64,000 nt of DNA, from positions 48,696,207-48,760,206 of the forward strand of contig NC_080078.1 of the NCBI RefSeq assembly GCF_949987535.1, read 5' to 3'. Below are positions 1-9,990 of this stretch, piece by piece; positions within the stretch are counted from its first letter, which is position 1, and every line of letters begins with the position of its first letter. The notes beneath the pieces are model-generated. The model did not search any database, had not been told where the DNA came from, and saw nothing but the letters and a program-made list of their open reading frames with translations. A program made the position numbers and the translations under genes. The DNA comes from Balaenoptera acutorostrata (lineage: Eukaryota > Chordata > Mammalia > Artiodactyla > Balaenopteridae).

Positions 1-448
1 AATTATGTGAAATGTTATTTGGTTTTTCTCTATTCTTCCTAATATACTATCTTTCAACTGTATCCAATCCTGAAAATAACTTGAAGAAATGCAATATATA
101 TGAACCAAATCAAAACAAACTCAAAAGGCCATCTCACTAAAGCAACATATCCTTAATATCATTTGCTCCAACAACTACTGCAGAAGTTTTTTAAAAGTAT
201 CTATAAAATAGTACCATAACATAAATGTGGTATACCTCCAAACATGAATTATGTTAAAATAATTTCTTAAATTTAAATAACACAGAGTAGATTGCTAAAA
301 GCAATTAAATGACAACCAATTATTTCATATAGCAAAAATGACATCTCTTTATTAAATGCCAGGTATTCAATTCTATCAACAATTGTCCTGCAGAAGTCAT
401 AAATAAATGAGAACAGTATCTACCTGAAAAATGTTCTGAGAAACTTAC
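1..448 (-). other. MACROD2: MACROD2 intron 2 (partial), no gene seen
   Basis: AT-rich sequence downstream (in minus-strand sense) of the exon 2 splice donor at 447-448. I see no second exon, RNA gene or recognisable repeat in it. It is assigned to intron 2 only because the exon to its right ends in a canonical GTAAGT donor and the window ends before the next exon. Confidence 0.75.
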
Positions 449-565
449 CATCATTTTGGCTCTTGCCCTTCATCTCCTCTTTCCATGACGGGATGGTGTT
501 CAAGGGAACATAGTCCCTTAGGTATTCTTTGCGTCTCTCCTCTACGGTCATCTTCAGCAAACGTT
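449..565 (-). CDS. MACROD2: MACROD2 coding exon 2 (mono-ADP-ribosylhydrolase 2, N-terminal part)
   Basis: Internal exon of 117 bp read on the minus strand. It opens with AA, completing the codon begun by the G at the end of exon 1 (GAA, Glu), and continues R-L-L-K-M-T-V-E-E-R-R-K-E-Y-L-R-D-Y, a lysine/arginine/glutamate-rich helix that I recognise as residues about 16-34 of MACROD2. It ends with a split codon (GAT G). The acceptor is ttttgcaag and the donor is GTAAGT. Known of the family: MACROD2 removes mono-ADP-ribose from acidic residues of proteins through a macrodomain, and acts in the nucleus and cytosol. The macrodomain itself starts only after this exon, so no catalytic residue is visible here. 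The exon is open with no frameshift. The gene continues leftward out of the window. The acceptor has A rather than C/T at -3, which is weaker than usual. Confidence 0.93.
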
Positions 566-1149
566 CTTGCAAAATAAAAGCAGAATCTCCATTTGTATTT
601 AACTTTTAAGTTCAGAAATTATTTTACAATTTAAATATTAACCACGTTAAACTAACCAAAGAATTGGTGTGGGCTTGAAGAATACCAAAATCAAATCTAA
701 TGACTCCGTATTTGAGTGTTAAAAGGTGTCAAATTAATACTATATTAGTAGGGGGAAAAATAAGATCTAAGCCTGATGAGGAAGACATTCTTGTGATAGT
801 CCAAGAAAGAAGTAAACTCTTTCAAACATCTACTGACAGTCTGCTATGTGCCAGGTGATATGTTTATACACTGCAGGTACAAAGGTGACCTTTAACTTTG
901 AGGAGTTCACAAGACAAAAGAGGATACGGATAAGATAAAAAATAATAGCTACATAAATAAAATACAAAATCTTAAGACAAATAAGTACAAATGCTAACAG
1001 CACAAGAAAAGCAGCCACCAAGATATTTCCTTAATTCTACAATGCCATCAACAATAAAAGTGCCCTTTCAATTAATAATACCATTGTGGAGGTGATATAA
1101 ACAATACTTAAGTATAAATCTTGATTATAAGATTAAAACATCTTAAACA

Positions 1150-1405
1150 CTTAGAAGTAACAATAGTTGATGTTGTTTATAAAGAACGCACTGTGTGCCA
1201 GGTACTTCACATGTATAATTTTATTAAAATAATCTTCCCAACACTCAGCAAAACTGATAGCATTATTATCCTGATTTTGCAGATAGGGAAATGAAGCACA
1301 TCAAAGTTCAGTAGTTTGTCCAAAGCAAGAGAGCTTTCCATTAAAATCCACTCAGATATCTCCATTAGTAAAAAACTATAGCCTATACCGTTAGCCACTA
1401 CACTG
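1150..1405 (-). repeat. MIR SINE, antisense, degraded
   Basis: Phrases such as gcactgtgtgccaggtactt, the ttattatcctgattttgcag segment and gccactacactgta follow the reverse complement of the MIR consensus in order. It is old and indel-rich. The boundaries are approximate. Confidence 0.7.
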
Positions 1406-2640
1406 TACTACCTTCTCAAGAAAAGCTCCCCAAAGGAGGTGACATGTATGCTCGTTCCTGAAGGACAGGTAGAATTCTGCCATGAAGAGGTAAGAAATAA
1501 GGATATTTCAGACTAGTAGAGCAATGTAAACAAAGATAAGGAGATACGAATAGTTTAATGAAGCTGCAAGATATGTTACGAGGAGGGAAAGTGGCCACAG
1601 AATTGAAAAGTAACTAGAAACATAAATTAAAACAAAAATGTACAGGAATCTGTATACTATGCCGAGCCGCTTAATCTTATTCTATAAAGTACACCACTAA
1701 TATTCAAAGTTAACTATTCATATCCTAGAAGGTACATAAAATGATCCACTAGGATACTGGGGAAAAAAACTAAAAAATTCTATTTATTTCTAACCTAAGG
1801 AAATAAATTAGGTTTATTTACAAATAAATTAAGATTTTCTAATATTCAATATATAAACTGACACTGGCAACCTCACTCATTCTGTATGTCAGCTGTCATG
1901 TATCATATATTTACCAAAGGTCGCCACAAGTAGAGCAATTGACAGTCATACTCTCACTCTCCAATTCTCTTTCAGCATATTACAAAGTACTGTAGTTTAG
2001 ATGAATGGATTTAAGGACAGTATCTAGTTTTAGGTAATCTAACCCTCATAAAATAATCACTTTAAAAGATTCTTTCACAGAAATAAACTGCAGAAAGTAT
2101 TAAGGTAAGCACAAGTGAAAAAATGTTGGGCAACCAACATTTCTCCCTGCTCCTAGAACTGGCTTTTCTTCAGCCACAACAGGAGATCAAAAAAAAAAAT
2201 TTTCATCGGATGTGATATATTCAAATCACAATACTACAATACTCAACACTATATTGAATTTAAGATGCCTAGGCCATTCAAGTTGAAAACAAGAATCTGG
2301 AACTCAGGAAAGATCTAGCCTAGAGATTTGGAAATTATAACCTAAAATTCTAGGCCTACAGGAAATTCATTGGGGAGGGTAAGACAGGGGACCAAACCTC
2401 AAACAAACAACATTTAGGGAGTGAACACAAAGAGGAAAAAACATGAAATAAAACTTAGATGTCACTGAGGGTACAAGGTGAATCAGGGTCCCACTGACGT
2501 GGAAACCAGCAGAGAAAAGAGTTTTAATGAGGAGAAAAGGGGAAATCTTGTCAATTGCTACAGGAAGATCAGAAAGAATGAAAATTAATAAGCCATTGCT
2601 TTTTATCAACTGGGTCAAGAACAACACTGGAAAGAGAACA

Positions 2641-2742
2641 AAATGGTTAACAGAGCTGTGTGGATTCTAACACCAAATCATGTAAATCTATGTGATCTTG
2701 TATTACTTAATCTCTCTATGGCTGGCTCAGTTTCTTTTTCAG
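2641..2742 (+). repeat. MIR SINE, 5' part (split by nested MIR)
   Basis: Contains tgtgatcttgtattacttaa and cagtttctttttcagg, equivalent to the MIR core 'tgtgaccttgggcaagttacttaacctctctg...cagtttcctcatctg'. The element resumes at 2887 with the following part of the consensus. Confidence 0.7.
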
Positions 2743-2886
2743 GTAGTTGGTAGGTATTATTCCCAACTTACAGATGAGGCAACTAAGACAGAGAGGTTGA
2801 ATAACTTACCTAAGGTTCCACAGCTAGTAAGCAGTACAACTAGGATTCAAACCCAGGCAAATGGTGTTCTAAGCTCTTGACCTTAA
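2743..2886 (-). repeat. MIR SINE, antisense, inserted in another MIR
   Basis: Reads cagatgaggcaactaagaca, gaggttgaataactta and cagctagtaagcag, then gattcaaacccaggc: the reverse complement of the MIR 5' half. It interrupts a sense MIR between consensus segments that are adjacent in the intact element. Confidence 0.75.
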
Positions 2887-3005
2887 AATACACTACCTCA
2901 CAGGGTTGTTGTGAGAATTAAATGAGATAATCCAAGTAAGTTACTTAAAATAGTGCTGGGCACACAAACAGGACTCAAATAGTAACTATTTTTATATTAG
3001 TACCA
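2887..3005 (+). repeat. MIR SINE, 3' part (continuation of 2641-2742)
   Basis: Contains acctcacagggttgttgtga, aattaaatgagataa and agtgctgggcacac, the 3' half of the MIR consensus, in the same orientation as 2641-2742. Confidence 0.75.
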
Positions 3006-4202
3006 TCATCATTGTTATTACTGAATGATTTTAGGAACATTAGTTTCCTTGGAGCATAACTTGAGATCCAGGAGAATTTAAGGGACCGAGGAAAAGAAGG
3101 AAAGTGAGAACAGCAACTCCAAGGTGAAGCCCTGTGGAAGGAAGGCTACCTTCCTTGATCGTTGTTATAGGATGAGGAGAGGAACTCAAAGACACTGAGA
3201 AACTAAACATACCCAAAAGAGAATAAATGATAGTACAAGATATCAAATAATACAGATGAGATAAAGGGCACAAGCAGAGGGGTTAATCCTTAGAAACAAA
3301 GATGAAAAGTGCTTCCTCTAAAAAAGGAAGAAAGCTGAAAGAACAACAGACATGTAAAGAAACAAAAGAGACTACGGAGGAAAGTGTTAGGGCTGTTCAT
3401 GTTATATGACATGTATTTTCTCCATGAATTAAAAGGCAATGTCATCTGTTTTGTATAGGAACTTAAGGTCTTAATGAAATAGGAAACTTGAAGAGAATGG
3501 CAAATTTGAAATAATCACACAGAGGAGGAAAAGTGATGACTAGTGTTTACCAAAGCACTACTGAAAAAGCTCAGATCACTAATATGGAAATACGGCAATA
3601 TCAACGATCAGGGTGAAAGATATTACGGAGCAACTTGTACTTTCAGTAAGTGTCAGAAGTACATATGGGAATGCAACCTGGCCTCTGTCATTCCATTTAC
3701 TTAAAAGTTTAAGTGTGGACACTTAGGAAAAAAACAAGATGAATAATAAGACAATAAGGTAAAACACTGAGATAATTTAACTTTCAGTACTTGAAATGAT
3801 AATACACATTGAGTGGTTTTGAATTAGGGCACAAAATATTAAATCAACACCGTTTATTTAACCGTGGACTTGAGAATTCCTTAGTTATTTAAACGATGAA
3901 ACATACTGGGGGGCACAGTCATATATATAGTTTCTTCAACTTTACACAAAACTTTTCCTTAAAGAATGTTTCACCTTTGCAGATGTACTTATTAGATGGT
4001 ATACTGAGTTAAAATATGTTTACAGAATGCCTTGACATTTCAATGAGGTGGGTAAGCCTTCCTTCAGATTTAAATAACAGTTACAAAAATATGATACCAC
4101 CCTCTCCAGTACAATTCAGAAAAAGGTCACGCTTTCCATCAGCTTCTTAATACTAACTACTGTCCTGGAAATCCTCACCTCCTTCTTGATGGTATAACAT
4201 AT

Positions 4203-4263
4203 GTATATATATATGTTTATTGAAGTATAGTTGATTTACAATATTATACTTTACTAAATATTC
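4203..4263 (-). repeat. L1 3'-end fragment, antisense
   Basis: The phrase tttattgaagtatagttgat is the reverse complement of the conserved cetartiodactyl L1 3' terminus (atcaactatactccaataaa). It is only about 60 bp long. Confidence 0.55.
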
Positions 4264-5342
4264 CAAAAATAGATATCCTGATAAGACGCTGACACTTACT
4301 CTAAAAAGTCTTCAAGTCACAATAACTTTCTCTTTTAATGCAAAAATAGGTTAGTTTTGGACAAGAGAAAAATTTACTTTGTTAACTGCCTTCTTTAATT
4401 GTGCATTTGCTTCTCTGTTTAGATAATATTAATTTGGTAATATTTTCCCCTATTATTAGAAGTAAAAGAAGAAAAAAAAATCAAGACATTAAAGTTTTAA
4501 AAATGCTTGCTTATGAAAGTCCAACAGTGTAGATGTTAAATGAAGGAACCATTACAACATTGTTACTTTAGGAACATTATTATGACAGAAAAATATAATA
4601 GTTCTTAAGTAATCACTATAATTTCATCAATTATTCATGTATTGAAAACAATCTCCATGTTTTCCACTATTTTGCCTTCATTATTATCAATAATACAAAC
4701 CTAACATTTCAAGACCATCAATAAAAATGGGCATAAAAGATTTTTCAGTGCTTACAAGGTGAATCCTTGTTGAAACTCAAATAACTTCTATTGCGAAAAC
4801 AAAGCAAAACTATTTTACGCTACTTTATATATCAGCCTATTATTCTCAACAACATTTGTTTTGCGACACCAAAATTTAGTTCTATATATGTCCATAATCA
4901 TTAAAACATAATTAAATGGCATACAGTCTGTCAACATTTAAAGACCATTTTAATTGGGTCATTCAGTTATACTATGTTAAATCTTCCCAGTAGTTAATGT
5001 GAAAAAAAGTCCCTCCTCATCCCCTTCCTCATGCATTGTTTTAAGTAGGCCCCTACATAAAGGATTTTTTTTCCCATATTCATTCCCTTTCTTTCATCCA
5101 CTGTTTGGCCTTATTTATAAAGAACAGCAGTTGCAATAAGAATCCACAGATTTTAAAGAACTATTATCAAGGAAATTAACTTTCACTCTAGTCGCCCCTT
5201 TATCCTTGTTCTATAAAAAAGATGAGATACTTAGGAGAGATTTGCACTTCCCTCACTCGACCTCACTCCGGATACACAGCAGTAGCAATGAGAATACTTT
5301 TTACTACATTTCTGTACAATCAGCTGCTAAAGAATTTTTTTT

Positions 5343-5453
5343 AAAAAAAGAAAAAAAAAGGAAAGATAAAAGGAAGTAAGGAAGGAAGGAAGGAAGGAGA
5401 AAGAAGAAAGAAAGAAAGAAAAAGAAAGAAAGAAAAGAAAAGAAAAGAAAAAA
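5343..5453 (+). repeat. Polypurine microsatellite (GGAA)n / (GAAA)n
   Basis: About 110 bp almost free of pyrimidines: an A-rich start, then GGAA repeats, then GAAA and AAAAG repeats. It lies in MACROD2 intron 1 about 300 bp from the CpG island edge, so the sense (minus) strand of the gene is polypyrimidine here. Likely length-polymorphic. Confidence 0.95.
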
Positions 5454-6200
5454 CTACAGAGACTCAAGTTTTACCTTGGAATGTTACCTAACTATGATGC
5501 CAGAGAAAAACAGGGAGGGAGATGGAGAAAAGAGGGTTGGGTCGCACACCTCTGTGTCTCATCGACATCAGCGTCACCGTCAACCTGGCTGATCTGGATA
5601 AGCTTTGATCTGCAGGAAACTCAGGGATGGGCTCATTCACAGAGAGCGACATCAGTCTCACACTCTTACTCGGAGCAACTTCAGACTATGAATGGGGATG
5701 GAATCTAGAGGAAGTCACTGCAGAGAAAAGCCCATTCTCTGACTGCACTTAGCCTCGCGGACAAGACCCGCTCGTTTTAGGTTCCCCCAGAGACCCAGGT
5801 TCCAAAAGTCACACTGCGGCGCAGAAGCAGGGGCCCTGGCTGAACACCCGAAGGTGGTGACGCCCAGCCAGCGGATGGGCAGGAGACAGGGGACAGAGGC
5901 GAGGGGTGAACGTCTGAGGCTCGGCGGGCGCGGAGCAGCAGCAGCAGCAGCTGCAGCCGGGTTGCCAGCTGGCGAGCACGTATCCGCGGGACACCCGGGC
6001 CGGGAGTCCGAAAGTCCCAGCTGGGGTCCAGGGACAGACTGCGGGGGCCTGAACAAGTTGTACGGAGCCCGCGGGCCGCCGCGCGGCGGGCCGCGCCGCT
6101 AGCGGGGCGAAGGTGACCGGGCGCGAAAGGCGGCAGAGAGGGGCGTGCGCCCCACACGTGCGCTAGCGGCAGGTACCCGGGGGCGGCGCGTGCACGCCGG

Positions 6201-6232
6201 CGTGCGCGCGCGTACGCGCGTGTGTACACACG
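6201..6232. repeat. Alternating pyrimidine-purine tract (Z-DNA type)
   Basis: Thirty-two bases of strict pyrimidine-purine alternation: mostly CG steps, then TG, TA and CA steps. It contains self-complementary cores CGCGCGTACGCGCG and TGTGTACACA. It lies about 150 nt inside MACROD2 intron 1. Confidence 0.85.
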
Positions 6233-6329
6233 GACCCGCCAAGGAGGCGGCGCCAGGGAGGCGGCACCGGCCAGCCGGGCGCGAGGCGGGAGCGGGGCGG
6301 AGGGCGCCGCGGCACACACAGCCCTGACT

Positions 6330-6361
6330 CCCGTCCCCACCCCACCCCACCCCCGCCCCCC
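6330..6361 (-). promoter_or_regulatory. G-quadruplex motif in MACROD2 intron 1
   Basis: The plus strand shows C-runs of 4, 4, 4, 5 and 6 separated by single bases. The minus strand, which is the sense strand of MACROD2, therefore carries five G-runs of at least four. The motif starts about 20 nt downstream of the exon 1 splice donor, so it would be present in nascent pre-mRNA as well as in DNA. Confidence 0.8.
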
Positions 6362-6382
6362 GGGACTCGACGGGTCGGTTAC

Positions 6383-6428
6383 CTTTCTCCTCTCTCCACA
6401 CCTTTTTCTTCTTGTTGCTGGGGTACAT
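6383..6428 (-). CDS. MACROD2: MACROD2 coding exon 1 (start codon)
   Basis: The start ATG is at 6428-6426 on the minus strand, followed by Y-P-S-N-K-K-K-K-V-W-R-E-E-K and a split codon G, then GTAACC as splice donor. I recognise this lysine-rich start as the N terminus of MACROD2. Joining to exon 2 at 565 keeps the frame and gives K-E-R-L-L-K across the junction. The context upstream of the ATG (cagcaac) is moderate. An in-frame upstream ATG also exists at about 6482, but it lies outside the conserved protein start, so 6428 is preferred. The exon is embedded in a CpG island, as expected for a broadly expressed gene. Exons 1 and 2 together give 54 residues that precede the macrodomain. Confidence 0.93.
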
Positions 6429-6690
6429 GTTGCTGTGGGGGTGGCTGGCTTTAAGCTGCAAGTTCCCCAGGCTCACGGGCAAACAGGGTGTATGCGGAGT
6501 AGGAGGGGTGGGAGGGGGCGCTCGGGAAGGAAAAAGTGGAAGAGACTCCGGGTCCCGCGCCGCTCGTCGCTCTCCAGTCGCCGCCCTCCTCCCTCAGCAC
6601 GCACTCGGTTCCGGCTGCCACCCGCCTCAGCCCCGCGGCCGCCACCACAGCAGCACCTCAGAGCCTGTCAACTAGGTCACGCCTCGCGCT
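6429..6690 (-). promoter_or_regulatory. MACROD2: MACROD2 5' UTR (extent inferred)
   Basis: GC-rich sequence upstream of the start codon. The transcription start is not readable from sequence alone; I place it near 6650-6690 because a CCAAT box lies at 6745-6749 and such boxes usually sit 60-100 bp upstream of the start. Treat the outer limit as a guess. Confidence 0.5.
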
Positions 6691-6710
6691 AACCTAACAC
6701 CCGCGCAAGC

Positions 6711-6750
6711 CCCGCCTCCCAGCCGCTAGCCAGCGCCGCCTCCCATTGGC
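6711..6750 (-). promoter_or_regulatory. MACROD2: MACROD2 core promoter: CCAAT box and GC boxes
   Basis: An attgg at 6745-6749 reads as CCAAT on the minus strand (NF-Y type). It is flanked on the plus strand by ccccgcctcc and gccgcctccc, which read as GC boxes (Sp/KLF type) on the minus strand. No TATA box is evident, in keeping with a CpG-island promoter. Confidence 0.6.
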
Positions 6751-7020
6751 TGCACCGCCCGCCGCTCTCCGCGTTCCAGCTACCGCGCGCCCCGACTTCG
6801 GCCCCAGGGCGCACGCGCAGGCGCAGGCTCGGGCCCGACGCCGAGGACGTTGGGGAGCTGTAGGGGGCGGAGCCAGGGCTCGAGGGGGCTGGAGGTGGCT
6901 CACGAGTGGGGCGGGGCGTGGGGCGGGGCGTGGAGAGGCCCCGCGGGAGCACCGTGAGGCGCTGGGAAAACCCGAGGGCGTGGCCTACAGGAAGGGCCAG
7001 GTGCACCAGGTGATTGCGCG

Positions 7021-8308
7021 CTGACTGGGAAAAGCTGCCTCAGGGCCTGGAAGAAGTGGAAGTGGGAGGAGATGTGAGTCAACACGAATTGTATACTTTC
7101 ACTGTCACCGCCCCGTCTGGACGGATTTTACCGGATAATCTGAAGCTTTCCTCTTGGTGGGCAAATATAACCGAAAGAAGTGAAAGGATTAGGAAATGGT
7201 TCCAGACCATATACAATCAGCTCCTTGACCTTGTAGTAAAAATTACGTATTTCACTCGACTCCGGTGAAGTCTGGAAAGAACAAAAGTAAACTGAACTAC
7301 TCAAGGGTTTAAGAACCGGGAAGTAGTGGGCAACCAGAACCTTATACTGGAAACAGAAAGAAGTCACATCAAAGTAAGTTAAAGTGGGTGTTAACCAGAG
7401 CCCGTTATCTTATCGGTTTTATTCCCCCACCAGTTGCTTCAGTCAAGGCGCTAGTCTAAAGGGCTCGCTTGAATCTGGGCAATGCTAGTCTGCAGGTGAT
7501 CTGAAAACCCGGTTCCGTTCGAGTCCACCATAGGAGTAGGGTGACCTAGAATTTAGAGAAATTTTGGTAACCCCATCCCCAAATTTATGGTGTTTCTAAA
7601 TATCAGACAACGCTGATTTGGTGGATGTGGTGAATCCACATTTATTTGACAATTGGGGTGCTGTGTTATATGTGTTGTACTTAAGCCAGGTGTGTAAGAG
7701 CAAATAATTATTTGGAACACGTTTTAATAATAAGAGGAAAAAAAGGAAGAAAGGGGGGGCCCTTAAGAATTGTAAAGAATGAAATGTTTTGAGTAACAGG
7801 ACACTCTCATGAGGATGATTAATAACATAGTAAGATAATTTTGTTAATTTTGACATTGTTTCTGCTTCTGTTTTTCTTTTAATGCTGTGAAGTACATAAA
7901 AATTTGTTTGAGAGAAATAGGGAAAGCTTCAAGAAGGAAGTGACATTTGAGCTAATAATGAAAATATGCACTCATTTGTTGGCAGTGGAAATAAAAGCGG
8001 GACTCTAAGGCACATTACCAAGGTAGAATCAATAAAAATTGGTAATGAAATAGATTTTGGGAAGAGAATAAGAAAGAGAAAGAATCTAGTGTTTCACGGT
8101 ATAGTTGAGGAAAATAGCAATATTAATAATATTTGGCAATACAGGAGCAGTTTCAGATTTCACGGGAAAGATACTGAGTCCTTAGTTAGAAATGCAAAAT
8201 GTAAGGTGTGCAGGAAAGTGCATTATACTGGGCACCTTCTCTTCTGCTTACAACAGAGAAGCTGTTTCCACCCCAACCCAGAGCCAGTCCTTCCACCTGT
8301 GCTTTCTT
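7021..8308 (+). other. Intergenic, no gene seen
   Basis: Sequence between the CpG island and the first SINE. It has a TGAGTCA (AP-1 type) site at 7075-7081 and gradually becomes AT-rich. From about 7860 to 8170 it looks like an old degraded repeat of unknown family. No splice-supported exon was found, and a 248-residue open frame starting at 7966 runs into the SINE. Confidence 0.6.
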
Positions 8309-8677
8309 TCTTTTTTTTTAATAAGTTTATTTATTTATTTATTTGTTTATTTATTTATTATTTGTGGCTGCATTGGGTCTTTGTTGCTGTGCGCAGGCTT
8401 TCTCTAGTTGCGGCGAGCGGGGGCTACTCTTTGTTGCGGTGTGCAAGCTTCTCATTGCGGTTGCTTCTCTTGTTGCGGAGCACAGGCGCTAGGCGTGCGG
8501 GCTTCAGTAGTTGTGCCACATGGTTCAGTAGTTGTGCCTCGCAGGCTCTAGAGCGCAGGCTCAGTAGTTGTGTTGCACGGGCTTGCGGCATGTGGGATCT
8601 TCCCGGACCAGGGCTCAAACCCGTGTCCCCTGCATTAGCAGGCAGATTCTTAACCACTGCGCCGCCAGGGAAGTCCC
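8309..8677 (-). mobile_element. CHR-type SINE, antisense
   Basis: Begins with poly-T and tttatttattt (the reversed tail) and ends with ccagggaagtcc (reverse complement of the 5' head ggacttccctgg). The target-site duplication ccacctgtgctttctt (8293-8308) is repeated with one mismatch at 8678-8693. tRNA-derived, in the cetacean/hippo/ruminant CHR group. Confidence 0.95.
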
Positions 8678-8929
8678 CCACCCGTGCTTTCTTAGAAGCA
8701 CTGCATTACTGATTATCCTTTATCTCATGTTGACTCAAAGAAATGGGACCATCCATCAACTTTTAAACTTTCTCAGGTTTCTCCCATGTTAAAATAAATA
8801 AAATAAAAATAAATACAAATGCCTCCTGTGATCCCACACTCCTACTTCTAAGGGAAGTTCTTTCCAAAGTAACTTCCTCCTTTCCAAAATGTTGTGTCAA
8901 TTTTCTTGTATCCCACTTTCTGCTCTTCA

Positions 8930-9234
8930 GTCCACTCTAATCTGGGTTCTATCCTATACATAAACTGAAACGGCTGTTACTGAGGTAATCAATGGCCTTC
9001 ATGTGATATTTAATGGACATTTTTCAATCTTCCTCTTACAAGATCTCTCAGCAGCATTTAATAGTATTAACCTCTTATTCCTCCTGACAGCATTCTTTTC
9101 CTTTAATTTCATCAGCCTTTTGAGTTTCCTCCTGTCTGGTCATTCCTTTAGAGCCTCCTTTGTTGGCCCGTCTTCCTTTTCAGCCATTACATTTTGGAGT
9201 TCATTCTTTGAATAATTTCATCCATATTCATGGC
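8930..9234 (+). repeat. L2 LINE fragment (part 1 of 3)
   Basis: The phrases atctctcagcagcatttaat and tttcctcctgtctggtcatt correspond to the L2 reverse transcriptase region (consensus 'acctctcagcagcatttgacac...tcctacctctctggctgctc'). The same element resumes after a MER20 and again after an LTR. Confidence 0.75.
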
Positions 9235-9450
9235 TTCAGTTATAACTATAATTCTCAACCAGGGGCAATTCTGCCTCCCTTGGGGACATTGGCAATGTCT
9301 GGAGACATTTTTGGTTGTCACACCTGAGGGAAAAATGCTACTGGCATTGAGTGAATGTAAACCAAGGATTCTGCTAAGCATCCTACGATGCACAGGACAG
9401 TCCCCTGCAATAAAGAATGTCAATACTGCTGAGGTTGGAAAATCCTGAGT
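9235..9450 (+). mobile_element. MER20 (hAT-Charlie non-autonomous DNA transposon)
   Basis: Contains ttggcaatgtctggagacat, ttttggttgtcacacctgag and gatgcacaggacagtcccct, ending in gctgaggttggaaaatcctg: near full length MER20 (about 215 bp). It is inserted in the L2. It lies about 3.8 kb upstream of the SEL1L2 start codon. Confidence 0.85.
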
Positions 9451-9577
9451 TACATCAATGACTCCCAAATTTATTAACTACAGGAAAGTTTTCTTACCCC
9501 TCTGCCCTGAATCTAGAGTTATCTTGTCAAATGTGATCAGATCATTTTACTGTTGTAAATCATTCAGTGACTTTGTG
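9451..9577 (+). repeat. L2 LINE fragment (part 2 of 3)
   Basis: Contains caatgactcccaaatttatt, matching the L2 segment '...gctgatgactcccaaatttat', which follows the segment seen before the MER20. Confidence 0.65.
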
Positions 9578-9990
9578 GTGGACTTTACCATGGATTGAAC
9601 TGAGTTCCCCCAAAATTCATATAGCCCACAATGTGCTTATATCTAGATATAGGGTCTTTAGGAAGTAATTATGGTTAACTGAGGTCATAAGGGTGGGGCC
9701 CTAATCCAGGAGGACTGTGGCCTTATAAAAAGGAGAAGAGTTCACACTCTCTCTCTCTCTCCCCTTCCCTCTGACTCCCCCAATCTAACTCCACTGTCCC
9801 CCATCATGTAAAGACCCAGTGAGAAGGCAGCCATCTGCAAACCAGGAAAAGGGTCTTCACAATAAGCAGACCATGCTGTACCCTGATCATGGACTTCCAG
9901 CATCCAGAACTGTGAGAAAACTAACTTCTGTTGTTTAAGCCACCCAGCGTGTGGTATTTTGTTATGGCAGCCCAAGATGACTAACACAGC
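9578..9990 (+). mobile_element. MaLR-type LTR (MLT1/MST-like)
   Basis: Old endogenous-retrovirus-like LTR inserted in the L2. Diagnostic phrases: accatggattgaactgagtt, gggtggggccctaatccagg, then cttccagcatccagaactgt and tgttatggcagcccaagatg. It is a non-coding solo LTR. Family assignment within MaLR is uncertain. Confidence 0.75.

Larger units (their letters stand above)
566..6382 (-). other. MACROD2: MACROD2 intron 1
   Basis: 5.8-kb intron bounded by the GTAAC donor at 6378-6382 and the AG acceptor at 566-567 (minus-strand sense). Contents from left: 566-1149 nothing recognised; 1150-1405 antisense MIR; 1406-2389 nothing recognised; 2390-2640 and 3006-3560 purine-rich stretches resembling an old mammalian repeat I cannot name; 2641-3005 nested MIRs; 3561-4202 nothing recognised; 4203-4263 L1 tail; 4264-5340 nothing recognised; 5343-5453 polypurine tract; 5454-5740 nothing recognised; 5740-6382 the inner part of the CpG island. 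Confidence 0.85.
5740..7020. promoter_or_regulatory. CpG island at the MACROD2 5' end
   Basis: Abrupt switch from AT-rich flanks to very GC- and CpG-dense sequence with GC boxes (ccccgcctcc near 6711, gggggcggag near 6864, and two tandem copies of a ggggcggggcg block between about 6908 and 6931) and a CAG-rich run near 5937. It covers MACROD2 exon 1, its 5' UTR, its upstream promoter and about 640 bp of intron 1. Several long open frames occur here on both strands; they reflect stop-codon scarcity in GC-rich DNA and are not annotated as genes. Confidence 0.92.

Noticed and set aside
5715..6692. Several long overlapping open frames on both strands (up to 187 residues)
   Set aside because: They lie in a CpG island where stop codons are rare, overlap each other in many frames, have low-complexity Ala/Arg/Pro composition, and show no family resemblance apart from the genuine MACROD2 exon 1 segment.
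7452..7526. tRNA-like A box (tagtctaaagg) and B box (cgttcgagtcc), 53 nt apart
   Set aside because: Both boxes match the Pol III consensus well, but the T-arm and acceptor stem do not pair, so it is not a tRNA gene; it could at most be a chance match.
7966..8712. A 248-residue open frame on the plus strand
   Set aside because: Its second half is antisense SINE sequence and its first half has no recognisable protein features; no splice or promoter support.
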